From Streptomyces sp. NBC_00234 (GTDB lineage: Bacteria > Actinomycetota > Actinomycetes > Streptomycetales > Streptomycetaceae): a DNA stretch of 64,000 bases. Below the pieces are notes generated by a model, which was not told the DNA's origin, made no database searches, and was given only the letters and a program-made list of their open reading frames with translations. Every line of letters begins with the position of its first letter. Positions within the stretch are counted from its first letter, which is position 1. Below, piece after piece: positions 18,572 through 28,440 of the stretch. Where the stretch lies: the NCBI RefSeq assembly GCF_036195325.1, contig NZ_CP108101.1, positions 1,550,001 through 1,614,000 on the forward strand, given 5' to 3'. A program made the position numbers and the translations under genes.

Positions 18572-20338
18572 TTACAGGTACTGCCCGGTATTTGCCACTG
18601 TGTCGATGGAGCGTCCGGTGTCCGCGCCCTGCTTTCCGGTGACGAGCGTGCGGATGAAGACGATCCGCTCACCCTTCTTTCCGGAAATCCTGGCCCAGTC
18701 GTCCGGGTTGGTCGTGTTGGGCAGGTCCTCGTTCTCCTTGAACTCGTCCACGCATGCCTGGAGGAGGTGGGAGACCCGAAGGCCCTTTTGGCCGTGTTCG
18801 AGGAATGCCTTGATGGCCATCTTCTTTGCCCGGTCGACGATGTTCTGAATCATCGCTCCGGAGTTGAAGTCCTTGAAGTACAGGACTTCCTTGTCACCGT
18901 TGGCATAGGTGACCTCGAGGAAGCGGTTCTCCTCGGACTCGGTGTACATCCTCTCCACGACGGACTGGATCATGGCGTGGGCGGCAGCCGGCTTGGAGCC
19001 GGTGTGCTCGGCCAGATCGTCCGCGTGGAGCGGCAGCGAAGGCGTCAGGTACTTCGCGAAGATGTCCTTCGCGGCCTCCGCGTCCGGACGCTCGATCTTG
19101 ATCTTCACATCGAGACGGCCGGGCCGCAGGATGGCGGGGTCGATCATGTCCTCGCGGTTGGAAGCGCCGATGACGATGACGTTCTCCAGGCCCTCCACAC
19201 CGTCGATCTCGGCGAGCAGCTGGGGGACGATGGTGTTCTCCACGTCCGAGCTGACACCGGAACCACGGGTGCGGAAGAGGGATTCCATCTCGTCGAAGAA
19301 GACGATGACGGGGGTCCCCTCGCTCGCCTTCTCCCGGGCACGCTGGAAGACCAGGCGGATGTGCCGCTCGGTCTCGCCGACGTACTTGTTGAGGAGCTCG
19401 GGGCCCTTGATATTGAGGAAGTAGCTCTTCCCCGCGGGCTGTCCGGTGACCTCGGCGACCTTCTTGGCGAGGGAGTTGGCCACGGCCTTGGCGATGAGCG
19501 TCTTGCCGCAGCCGGGCGGGCCGTAGAGCAGGATGCCCTTCGGCGGACGCAGTTCGTGCTCCTTGAAGAGGTCGGGGTGGAGGTACGGAAGCTCGACCGC
19601 GTCGCGGATCAGTTCGATCTGGTCGCCCAGGCCGCCGATCTTGTCGTAGTCGATGTCCGGAACCTCTTCGAGGACCAGTTCCTCGACCTCGCTCTTCGGC
19701 ACCACTTCGTAGACGTAGCCGGACCTGGGCTCCAGCAGCAGGGCGTCGCCGGGCCGGATGGTGATGTCCAGCAGCGGCTCGGCGAGCCGCACCACCCGTT
19801 CCTCGTCGGTGTGCCCGATCACCAGGGCGCGTTCGCCGTCCTCGAGGATCTCCTTGAGGGTGACGATGTCCCCGGCCCGCTCGTACGCCATGGCCTCGAC
19901 CACGTTGAGCGCTTCGTTGAGCATGACTTCCTGACCTCGTCTGAGGTCGTCGAGTTCCACGCTGGGGCTGACGTTCACCCGGAGCTTGCGGCCCCCGGTG
20001 AAGATGTCGCAGGTGCCGTCCTCGTTGGACTGCAGGAAGACACCGAAGCCGGCCGGCGGCTGTGCGAGCCGGTCGACCTCCTCCTTGAGAGCCACGATCT
20101 GGTCTCGGGCCTCGCGGAGCGTATTGGCGAGCCGCTCGTTCTGAGCGGACACGCCGGCCAGATTGGTCTGCAACTCGACGATCCGCTCTTCGAGAATCCT
20201 CGTATGACGCGGAGAGTCGGCGAGCTTACGTCGCAGGACGGCGATTTCCTGCTCGAGATAGGCAACCTGGCCGGCTGGGTCTTCTGACCCCCGCCCGGGC
20301 CGGATGCCGCGGTTGATGTCGTCGTCGTGGGCTGCCAC
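18572..20338 (-). CDS. arc: Proteasome-activating AAA ATPase Arc (Mpa)
   Basis: Arc is a hexameric unfoldase that takes pupylated proteins into the 20S core. The protein has 588 residues: a coiled coil (about 24-95) that binds Pup, OB-fold domains (about 97-225), an AAA module with Walker A GPPGCGKT (273-280) and Walker B VIVFFDE, an arginine-rich sensor region, and the C-terminal GQYL, the tail that docks in the alpha ring and opens the gate. The GTG at 20338 has a near-perfect GGAGGAGGTGAGG before it; the upstream in-frame TTG lies within that SD region. It is divergent from the ferredoxin gene. Confidence 0.96.
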   Translation of the reverse strand: MAAHDDDINRGIRPGRGSEDPAGQVAYLEQEIAVLRRKLADSPRHTRILEERIVELQTNLAGVSAQNERLANTLREARDQIVALKEEVDRLAQPPAGFGVFLQSNEDGTCDIFTGGRKLRVNVSPSVELDDLRRGQEVMLNEALNVVEAMAYERAGDIVTLKEILEDGERALVIGHTDEERVVRLAEPLLDITIRPGDALLLEPRSGYVYEVVPKSEVEELVLEEVPDIDYDKIGGLGDQIELIRDAVELPYLHPDLFKEHELRPPKGILLYGPPGCGKTLIAKAVANSLAKKVAEVTGQPAGKSYFLNIKGPELLNKYVGETERHIRLVFQRAREKASEGTPVIVFFDEMESLFRTRGSGVSSDVENTIVPQLLAEIDGVEGLENVIVIGASNREDMIDPAILRPGRLDVKIKIERPDAEAAKDIFAKYLTPSLPLHADDLAEHTGSKPAAAHAMIQSVVERMYTESEENRFLEVTYANGDKEVLYFKDFNSGAMIQNIVDRAKKMAIKAFLEHGQKGLRVSHLLQACVDEFKENEDLPNTTNPDDWARISGKKGERIVFIRTLVTGKQGADTGRSIDTVANTGQYL

Positions 20339-20578
20339 GGTCCTCACCTCCTCCAAGGGGAGCTGGACGCTTCCTGACCCTACCTGGGTGGGTGATGATT
20401 GAAACCCCTAGATCACAAAGACTGCGGGGCGTGTCCGATCTTCACCCTTGCGCTCTCCCTCACGCCAAGGGAATACCCACTTTGAGCACCGGAAAGCGGC
20501 CGGTTGTATCGTCGAAGCGTTCAACACCCGTCAGGGCTGGCTCCATTTGGTTCAGATACGCAGGGAACGGCAGGACAC

Positions 20579-20890
20579 ATGACCGTGCGGCAGGACGCTC
20601 CGGGCGACGGCGAGACGCAGGATCTGGAGGTCTGGATCGATCAGGACCTCTGCACGGGGGACGGCATCTGTGTGCAGTACGCACCTGAGGTGTTCGAGCT
20701 GGACATCGATGGTCTGGCATACGTGAAGAGCGGCGACGACGAGCTGCTCCAGGACAAGGGCGCGACGACCCCGGTGCCGCTTCCGCTGCTCCAGGACGTG
20801 GTCGATTCGGCCAAGGAGTGCCCCGGCGACTGCATTCATGTACGACGCGTTTCGGACAGCGTCGAAGTTTTTGGTCCGGACGCAGAGTAA
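20579..20890 (+). CDS. Ferredoxin, [3Fe-4S]-type
   Basis: This is a small electron carrier of 103 residues. Cysteines are at 25, 31, 81 and 85. C25-x2-D28-x2-C31 with C81-Pro is the pattern of [3Fe-4S] ferredoxins in which the usual fourth cysteine is Asp28; C85 (CPGDC) is an extra cysteine that is unusual. Such ferredoxins often serve cytochromes P450 or other oxygenases, but none is encoded nearby. It starts at ATG with AGGA four bases upstream, divergent from arc, and ends 4 bp from the converging gene. Confidence 0.85.
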   Translation: MTVRQDAPGDGETQDLEVWIDQDLCTGDGICVQYAPEVFELDIDGLAYVKSGDDELLQDKGATTPVPLPLLQDVVDSAKECPGDCIHVRRVSDSVEVFGPDAE

Positions 20891-20894
20891 CCGC

Positions 20895-21473
20895 TCAGGC
20901 ACTCCGGGCGAGGTCCTGGCCGGACCTCACGAAGGCGTTGCCCTTCCACTGCCAGCTGACCTTCTCCTCCTCGTCGGGGCAGCAGCGCGGCACCGCCATC
21001 GAGGAGTATCCGAGCAGGGTCGCGGAGACGACTCCGTCGTGCACGGCGAAGTCGGTGACCGTCTTCCTGTGAGCGGGGTCCACCAGGGTCGCGACGACCC
21101 TGGGTGCGGCCCCGCTTCCGCGTGTCAGGACGTAGACGCCGCTGGGCGGCGTGCCGGAGCCCGCGTCGCAGTGGACCACGGCCACGGTCTCGGGGCTGCC
21201 GTCCCCGTCGAGGTCTCCGGGGGCTTCGTCGGCGACCACGCTCTTCGCGCCGGCACAGTCGAGCGGATAGGCCGCGGCTGCCGCGTCCGGGGCGGCCACG
21301 GGGGCGCCGCCCGGCCGGGACGCGGAGGCGTGGGCCGAGGCGGTCGCGGTGGCCGTGTCGGGCTGGAGCAGGCCCGCGAAGGCGACGACGGCGGCCATCG
21401 CCGCGGCCGTAGCGAGCCAGTGCACCGGCTTGGCGTCGGTGTGCGCGAGGTCCGGGAGCGCGGAGGTCTGCAC
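20895..21473 (-). CDS. Secreted or membrane-anchored protein with calcium-site motif
   Basis: This protein has 192 residues. The N-terminus has a hydrophobic segment (about 19-36, WLATAAAMAAVVAFAGLL) suitable as signal peptide or anchor, then an Ala/Ser-rich linker. A single DLDGDGSPETV (near 88-98) is a calcium-binding FG-GAP/EF-hand-like loop, followed by beta strands, and CC near 164-165. The GTG at 21473 has AGGAG nine bases upstream; the longer open frame upstream contains the neighbouring gene's terminator and is not used. It converges with the ferredoxin gene. The function is not known. Confidence 0.65.
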   Translation of the reverse strand: MQTSALPDLAHTDAKPVHWLATAAAMAAVVAFAGLLQPDTATATASAHASASRPGGAPVAAPDAAAAAYPLDCAGAKSVVADEAPGDLDGDGSPETVAVVHCDAGSGTPPSGVYVLTRGSGAAPRVVATLVDPAHRKTVTDFAVHDGVVSATLLGYSSMAVPRCCPDEEEKVSWQWKGNAFVRSGQDLARSA

Positions 21474-21617
21474 GCGGTATGTCTCCTGTGGTTCCTGGGG
21501 GGCCTGGGAAGGCGGTGCCGAACGGGCGTCGGCGGGCGGGGGGTGGCCAGCATCGTGCCACACCTCACACGGCAGCGGAACGGTGGGGTCGGCCCGGGTT
21601 GGGCGGGGCAACGAAAA

Positions 21618-21668
21618 GGCGCCGCTGCCGAGTTCCCGGGTCGGTCCGGAGAACTCGGCAGCGGCGCC
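21618..21668 (-). terminator. Rho-independent terminator after the tRNA methyltransferase gene
   Basis: A perfect 18-bp stem, GGCGCCGCTGCCGAGTTC (21618-21635) with its complement at 21651-21668, has a 15-base loop. On the minus strand it is followed by CTTTTCG, giving a T tract. It lies 18 bp past the stop codon at 21686. Confidence 0.9.
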
Positions 21669-21685
21669 CGAGCGTTGTGACGGGG

Positions 21686-23933
<2,248 letters not shown>

Positions 23934-24002
23934 GCAGTGTGCGAGGGTCTGTCGTCGATGGTATTCCGCCCGCTGTCAGTGGCGGGCCGTAGGGTCTGCG
24001 AC

Positions 24003-24914
24003 ATGACCTCCGTACCCCGGCCGCCTCAGCCACCCACCTCGTTGTCGCCGTCGCGGGCGAGCGATTTCATGCAGTGTCCCCTGCTGTACCGCTTCCGGGT
24101 CATCGACAGACTTCCCGAGAAGCCCAGTGAGGCGGCTACCCGGGGCACGCTGGTCCACGCGGTCCTGGAGCGTCTCTTCGACGACCCGGCGGCGGACCGC
24201 ACGGCTCCGCGGGCGCGGGCGATGGTTCCCGGCCAGTGGGACCGGCTGCTGGAGTCGAAGCCGGAGCTGACGGAGCTGTTCTCGGACGACGCGGAGGGCG
24301 AGCGTCTCTCCCGGTGGCTCGGCGAGGCCGGACAGTTGGTGGAGCGGTGGTTCTCGCTGGAGGACCCGACCCGCCTGGAGCCGGCCGAGCGGGAGCTGTT
24401 CGTCGAGACGGAGCTGGAGTCCGGGCTGCGGCTGCGCGGGGTGATCGACCGGGTCGACGTGGCGCCGACGGGCGAGGTCCGGATCGTGGACTACAAGACG
24501 GGCAAGGCGCCGCGTCCGGAGTACGCGGAGGGCGCGCTGTTCCAGATGAAGTTCTACGCCCTGGTGATCTGGCGGCTGAAAAAGGTGGTTCCGCGGCGCC
24601 TGCAGCTGGTCTATCTGGGCAGCGGCGACGTCCTGACGTACGACCCCGTGGAGGCGGACCTGGAGCGGGTGGAGCGCAAGCTCCTGGCGCTCTGGAAGGC
24701 GATCCGGGAGGCGACGGAGAGCGGCGAGTGGCGGCCCCGGCCGACGAAGCTCTGCGGCTGGTGCGACCACCGCGCGGTCTGTCCGGAATTCGGCGGTACT
24801 CCCCCGGTCTACCCCTTGTCGGTACGCCCGGCGGCCTCGGAGGAGGACGTCCAGGGCAGAATGGGACCGGTCCGGGCCGAGGCCGGCCAACCGGTGGCCC
24901 TCGAAGGCCCTTAA
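24003..24914 (+). CDS. RecB-family PD-(D/E)XK exonuclease with FeS-type cysteines
   Basis: This is a nuclease of 303 residues in the Cas4/AddB/RecB group. The first cysteine is in DFMQCPLLYRF (near 23). The PD-(D/E)XK core reads GVIDRVD ... VRIVDYKTGK, giving the metal-binding Asp, Asp and catalytic Lys; QMKFYAL is the trailing Q/Y motif. Three C-terminal cysteines in CGWCDHRAVC complete the four of an AddB-type iron-sulfur cluster. It starts at ATG 24003 and ends 9 bp before the response-regulator gene, so it is co-transcribed with it. It is a DNA end-processing enzyme by family; there is no helicase partner in the window. Confidence 0.9.
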   Translation: MTSVPRPPQPPTSLSPSRASDFMQCPLLYRFRVIDRLPEKPSEAATRGTLVHAVLERLFDDPAADRTAPRARAMVPGQWDRLLESKPELTELFSDDAEGERLSRWLGEAGQLVERWFSLEDPTRLEPAERELFVETELESGLRLRGVIDRVDVAPTGEVRIVDYKTGKAPRPEYAEGALFQMKFYALVIWRLKKVVPRRLQLVYLGSGDVLTYDPVEADLERVERKLLALWKAIREATESGEWRPRPTKLCGWCDHRAVCPEFGGTPPVYPLSVRPAASEEDVQGRMGPVRAEAGQPVALEGP

Positions 24915-24923
24915 GGAGATTTC

Positions 24924-25595
24924 GTGGCGATCCGCGTCCTTCTGGTCGATGACCAACCGCTGCTGCGCACCGGCTTCCGGATGATCCTGGAGGCGGAGGG
25001 GGATCTCGCGGTGGTCGGAGAGGCCGGTGACGGTCTCCAGGCCATCGATCAGGTGCGGGCGCTGCAGCCCGATGTCGTACTGATGGATATCCGGATGCCC
25101 CGGATGGACGGGGTCGAGGCCACCCGCCAGATCACCGGTCCGGGCCGTGACGGTCCGGCGAAGGTGCTGGTGCTGACCACCTTCGACCTCGACGAGTACG
25201 TGGTGGAGGCGCTGCGCGCCGGAGCCAGCGGCTTCCTGCTCAAGGACGCCCCGGCCAATGAGCTGGTGCAGGCCATCCGGGTGGTCGCGGCGGGCGAGGC
25301 GATGCTCGCGCCCAGCATCACGCGCCGGCTGCTCGACAAGTACGCGGACCATCTCCCCTCGGGCGAGGAGTCGGTCCCGGACGCCCTGCACACGCTGACG
25401 GACCGTGAGGTCGAGGTGCTGAAGCTGGTGGCGCGCGGACTCTCCAACGCGGAGATCGCCGCCGACCTGTTCGTGAGCGAAACGACCGTCAAGACCCATG
25501 TGGGCCATGTGCTGACGAAGCTCGGACTGCGCGACCGCGTGCAGGCCGCCGTCTACGCGTACGAGAGCGGACTGGTGCGCCCCGGCGCCCAGTAA
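24924..25595 (+). CDS. NarL/LuxR-family response regulator (no kinase nearby)
   Basis: This is a DNA-binding response regulator of 223 residues. The receiver has the acidic pair Asp9-Asp10, phospho-acceptor Asp55 (VVLMDIRMP) and Lys near 107 (LLKDAPA). The C-terminal LuxR HTH is LTDREVEVLKLVARGLSNAEIA. The GTG start has AAGGAG six bases upstream. No histidine kinase gene is nearby, so its partner is elsewhere or it is an orphan. It follows the RecB-like nuclease gene by 9 bp and ends at a two-way terminator. Confidence 0.93.
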   Translation: MAIRVLLVDDQPLLRTGFRMILEAEGDLAVVGEAGDGLQAIDQVRALQPDVVLMDIRMPRMDGVEATRQITGPGRDGPAKVLVLTTFDLDEYVVEALRAGASGFLLKDAPANELVQAIRVVAAGEAMLAPSITRRLLDKYADHLPSGEESVPDALHTLTDREVEVLKLVARGLSNAEIAADLFVSETTVKTHVGHVLTKLGLRDRVQAAVYAYESGLVRPGAQ

Positions 25596-25616
25596 CAGCG
25601 GAGCGGGTCCGGACGT

Positions 25617-25644
25617 CCGGTCCGGGGCGCGTGCCCCGGACCGG
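25617..25644. terminator. Two-way terminator
   Basis: A perfect 12-bp stem, CCGGTCCGGGGC (25617-25628) with its complement at 25633-25644 and loop GCGT, lies between the convergent response-regulator and binding-protein genes. Confidence 0.85.
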
Positions 25645-25653
25645 ATCTCCGTG

Positions 25654-27255
25654 TCAGGCGTTGGTGCGCCCGAGCTCCCAGAGCTGGAGGTCGGCGGAGG
25701 AGTTGACCGCCCATTCCACTCCGGTGAGGCCCTCGCGGGAGGCGATGTACTGCTTGCCCTGCCAGATCGGCAGGACGGGGACGTCGTCCGCGACGATGTC
25801 CTGGAGGCGCTCGAAGGTCTTCGACGCGGCACTGCGGTCGGCCTCGCGGCGCGACTGCGGGATGAGGGTGTTCTCGGCCATCGCCGAGCGGTAGGGCGAG
25901 TTGAGGAAGTCGTTCTTGTCCAGGAACGGCGCCGTGTAGTTGTCCGGGTCCGGGAAGTCCGGGAACCAGCCCATGCCGTACACGTCGTAGTCGCCGCGCT
26001 TCTGCGCCGGACGGTACTCCGACCACGGTGCGCCCTTGACGGTCACGTCGAACAGCTTCGAATCGTTGAGCTGCTGCTTCAGCGTCTCGAACTCGGTCGC
26101 GGTCGCGGGTCCGTAGTGGTCCGTCGTGTAGTGCAGCGTGAACTTCACCGGCGTGTCGATCCCGGCGGCGCGCAGGGTGGCGGCGGCCTTGCCGGTGTCG
26201 GGCTCGCCGTACTTGTTGAAGAACGAGTTCGTGTGGCCGGTGATGCTGGACGGGATCAGCGAGTAGAGCGGCTCGGCGGTCGTGCCGTACACCTTGCTCG
26301 CGATGGCACCGCGGTCGACGATCCTCGCCATGGCCTGGCGGACGGCCTTGCTCTTCACCGAGGGGGCGTCCGTGTTGAAGCCGAGGTAGCTGATGGCGAG
26401 GCCGGGCATCTCGGTGAGCTTGACGCCGTCCTTCGGGTTCAGCAGCATCTGGCCGGCCTGTTCGGGCGACATGGTGCGGGTCATCATGTCGACCTCCTTG
26501 TCGTCCAGCGCCTTGCCCATCGCGGCGGCGTCCGGGAACAGGTCCAGTTCGACCTTGTCGTTGAGGACGTCCAGGTCACCCTTGTAGTTCGGGTTCCTGG
26601 TGAAGACGACCTTGTCGACCTGGTTGTTCCTGACCTCGGGCTTCATGGTGTACGGGCCGGAGCCGTCGACCTGGAAACCGTCGCGGGCACTCTTCGCCGG
26701 GTACTTGCCCTGCGGGACGATGCCCGCCGCGGGGGTGGCGAGCTTGTACGGGAAGGTCGCGTCCGGGGTGCGCAGGTGGAAGACGATCTGGTCGTCGCCC
26801 TTGGTCTCGATCGTGTCGATGTTGTCGAGCAGACCGGCCGGGCCGTTGTCCGAGTTGATGTCGAGGACGCGCTGGATGGAGTACCGCACGTCGTCGGGGG
26901 TGAGCGGCTTGCCGTCGGCGAAGGTGAGCCCGCTGCGCAGGGTGCAGCGGTAGCTCTCGTTCTCCGTGTCCGTGAAAACGCAGCTCTTGGCGGCGTCGGG
27001 CACGGGCTCACCGCCGCCGCGCGGCACGTGCATGAGGGTCTGCACGGTCTGCCGCAGGACGTTCCAGACGCCCGCCTCGTACCCGATGGCCGGGTCGAGC
27101 GGCGCCGGGTTGTCCTTGGAGGCGATGAACTGGTCCGTGGTGCCGACGACGATGGCGCCCTTGCCCTCGTCACCACCGTCCGTCGCGCCGCAGGCGGCGA
27201 GTACGGGCGCGAGCAGGCCGACCACGGCCGGCAGCACCAGCGTCTTGCGGTTCAT
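25654..27255 (-). CDS. ABC-transporter peptide/nickel-type substrate-binding lipoprotein (family 5)
   Basis: This is an extracytoplasmic solute-binding protein of the DppA/OppA family, 533 residues. The signal peptide ends in the lipobox (PVLAACGATDGG, Cys near 21). The family-5 fold is supported by GTTDQFIASKDNPAPLDPA, VLRQTVQTLMHVPRGGG, LTPDDVRYSIQRVLDIN and FNTDAPSVKSKAVRQAMARI. The start is the ATG at 27255 (GGGAG nine bases upstream). It has no permease or ATPase gene beside it, so it is a solitary binding protein that must borrow a transporter. The ligand is unknown; family members bind peptides, nickel or glycosides. Confidence 0.9.
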   Translation of the reverse strand: MNRKTLVLPAVVGLLAPVLAACGATDGGDEGKGAIVVGTTDQFIASKDNPAPLDPAIGYEAGVWNVLRQTVQTLMHVPRGGGEPVPDAAKSCVFTDTENESYRCTLRSGLTFADGKPLTPDDVRYSIQRVLDINSDNGPAGLLDNIDTIETKGDDQIVFHLRTPDATFPYKLATPAAGIVPQGKYPAKSARDGFQVDGSGPYTMKPEVRNNQVDKVVFTRNPNYKGDLDVLNDKVELDLFPDAAAMGKALDDKEVDMMTRTMSPEQAGQMLLNPKDGVKLTEMPGLAISYLGFNTDAPSVKSKAVRQAMARIVDRGAIASKVYGTTAEPLYSLIPSSITGHTNSFFNKYGEPDTGKAAATLRAAGIDTPVKFTLHYTTDHYGPATATEFETLKQQLNDSKLFDVTVKGAPWSEYRPAQKRGDYDVYGMGWFPDFPDPDNYTAPFLDKNDFLNSPYRSAMAENTLIPQSRREADRSAASKTFERLQDIVADDVPVLPIWQGKQYIASREGLTGVEWAVNSSADLQLWELGRTNA

Positions 27256-27620
27256 CTGAACGTTCTCCCTCATTCCGGTATGTGAGAAAACGAGATTAGT
27301 AGGGATAGTCGCGGACGCCTGACCGGTGGTTGCTCATCACACAATCCACCGGTCGCCCGAATTGACGGTGAATCGATTTCCCGGGCCGATGCGGTGTCGC
27401 ACAGGGCGAGGCGCGCAGGGACTCCCGGTCGAATTAATCAGACATATCGCCATCTTTAGGTGGCACTCAAATCACCCACAGGGCAACAAGATGCTCACCC
27501 AAGATGTTTTCGACATGTTGGCATGAACCTGATTCATCCACACATGAGGGCGATGAAAGGCGCACGTTCCGTCACCGAGAGATTTTCCGTACATTCACAA
27601 GAACACGCTCGGTGCGCGGA
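27256..27620. other. 365-bp gene-free region upstream of the binding-protein gene
   Basis: No credible gene is seen. The stretch is visibly lower in GC than its neighbours and presumably holds the binding-protein promoter. GACCGGTGG (27321-27329) and CCACCGGTC (27346-27354) form a perfect 9-bp inverted repeat 66 bp upstream of the start, a possible operator. Its other short open frames have no ribosome site. Confidence 0.5.
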
Positions 27621-28322
27621 TCAGAGGATTCCTGTGACCAGGCCCCGGAGAAATGCGAGATCGACATCTTCGAGGGACCCCACGACAACCCTTCCCGCGG
27701 CCGGTGTGATCGGCGCGACGGACGGTACGGCCACCACCCGGCAGCCCGCGGCCTCCGCGGCGGCGACCCCGGTGGCGGTGTCCTCGACGACGGCGCAGCG
27801 CAGGGGATCCGCCCCGAAACCGGATGCCGCGGTGAGGTAGGGCTCCGGGTGGGGCTTGGTCCGGGTGACCTCGTCGCCGGCGACCGTGAGGCCGAAGTGG
27901 TGGTGACCGACCGAGTCCAGCACCCGGTCGATGATCCGCCGGTGCGAGGCCGAGACCAGCGCGGTGGGCACGCGGTGCGCCGCGAGTTCGGCGAGCAGCC
28001 GTGCGGCACCCGGCATCAGCGGCACGCCGCGGTCGATGCGGGCCTCGAAACTGTCGTTGAGCAGCACCGTGAGCTCGTCCAGCCTGATGTCCGCGCCGGT
28101 CGCATCGATGAGATAGCCGGCGCTGCGGGTCATCGGGCCGCCCACGACCACATCGCGCCAGGCTTCGTCGAGCCGGTGACCGAGGCCGGCGAAGACCTCG
28201 ACCTCCGCATCCCACCAGAAGCCCTCGGTGTCGACCAGGGTGCCGTCCATGTCGAGGAAGACGGCCTGCAGCGTGGAGCCGTCGGCCGTGCGAGTCAGGG
28301 ACGCGGGGACCGTACTGGTCAT
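27621..28322 (-). CDS. HAD-superfamily phosphatase (beta-phosphoglucomutase/Gph-like)
   Basis: This is a cytosolic haloacid-dehalogenase-type hydrolase of 233 residues. Motif I is VFLDMDGTLVDTE (near 20-32, nucleophile and acid Asp); motif II is the Ser of ALVSASHRR; motif III Lys is in TRTKPHPEPYL; motif IV is CAVVEDTATGV. The helical cap sits between motifs I and II, giving subfamily I. The substrate cannot be inferred; phosphoglycolate or sugar phosphates are usual. It is 118 bp downstream of metH in the same direction, beyond a hairpin. Confidence 0.88.
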   Translation of the reverse strand: MTSTVPASLTRTADGSTLQAVFLDMDGTLVDTEGFWWDAEVEVFAGLGHRLDEAWRDVVVGGPMTRSAGYLIDATGADIRLDELTVLLNDSFEARIDRGVPLMPGAARLLAELAAHRVPTALVSASHRRIIDRVLDSVGHHHFGLTVAGDEVTRTKPHPEPYLTAASGFGADPLRCAVVEDTATGVAAAEAAGCRVVAVPSVAPITPAAGRVVVGSLEDVDLAFLRGLVTGIL

Positions 28323-28346
28323 CCGTACTCCTCCGTGGGGACGAGA

Positions 28347-28386
28347 AGGCCGACCGCCATTCCCTGTCGGGAACGGCGACCGGCCT
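28347..28386 (-). terminator. Likely terminator after metH
   Basis: An 18-bp stem with two mispairs (28347-28364 with 28369-28386) and a TGTC loop lies 54 bp past the metH stop and just before the HAD gene. Confidence 0.55.
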
Positions 28387-28440
28387 GCAGTGGACCAACC
28401 AGTCTACGACTTGCCCGCCCGTGGCGCCCGTACGGACCCG

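Noticed and set aside
27326..27526. Short plus-strand frame in the gene-free region
   Set aside because: No ribosome site and no recognisable protein features; overlaps the inverted repeat.
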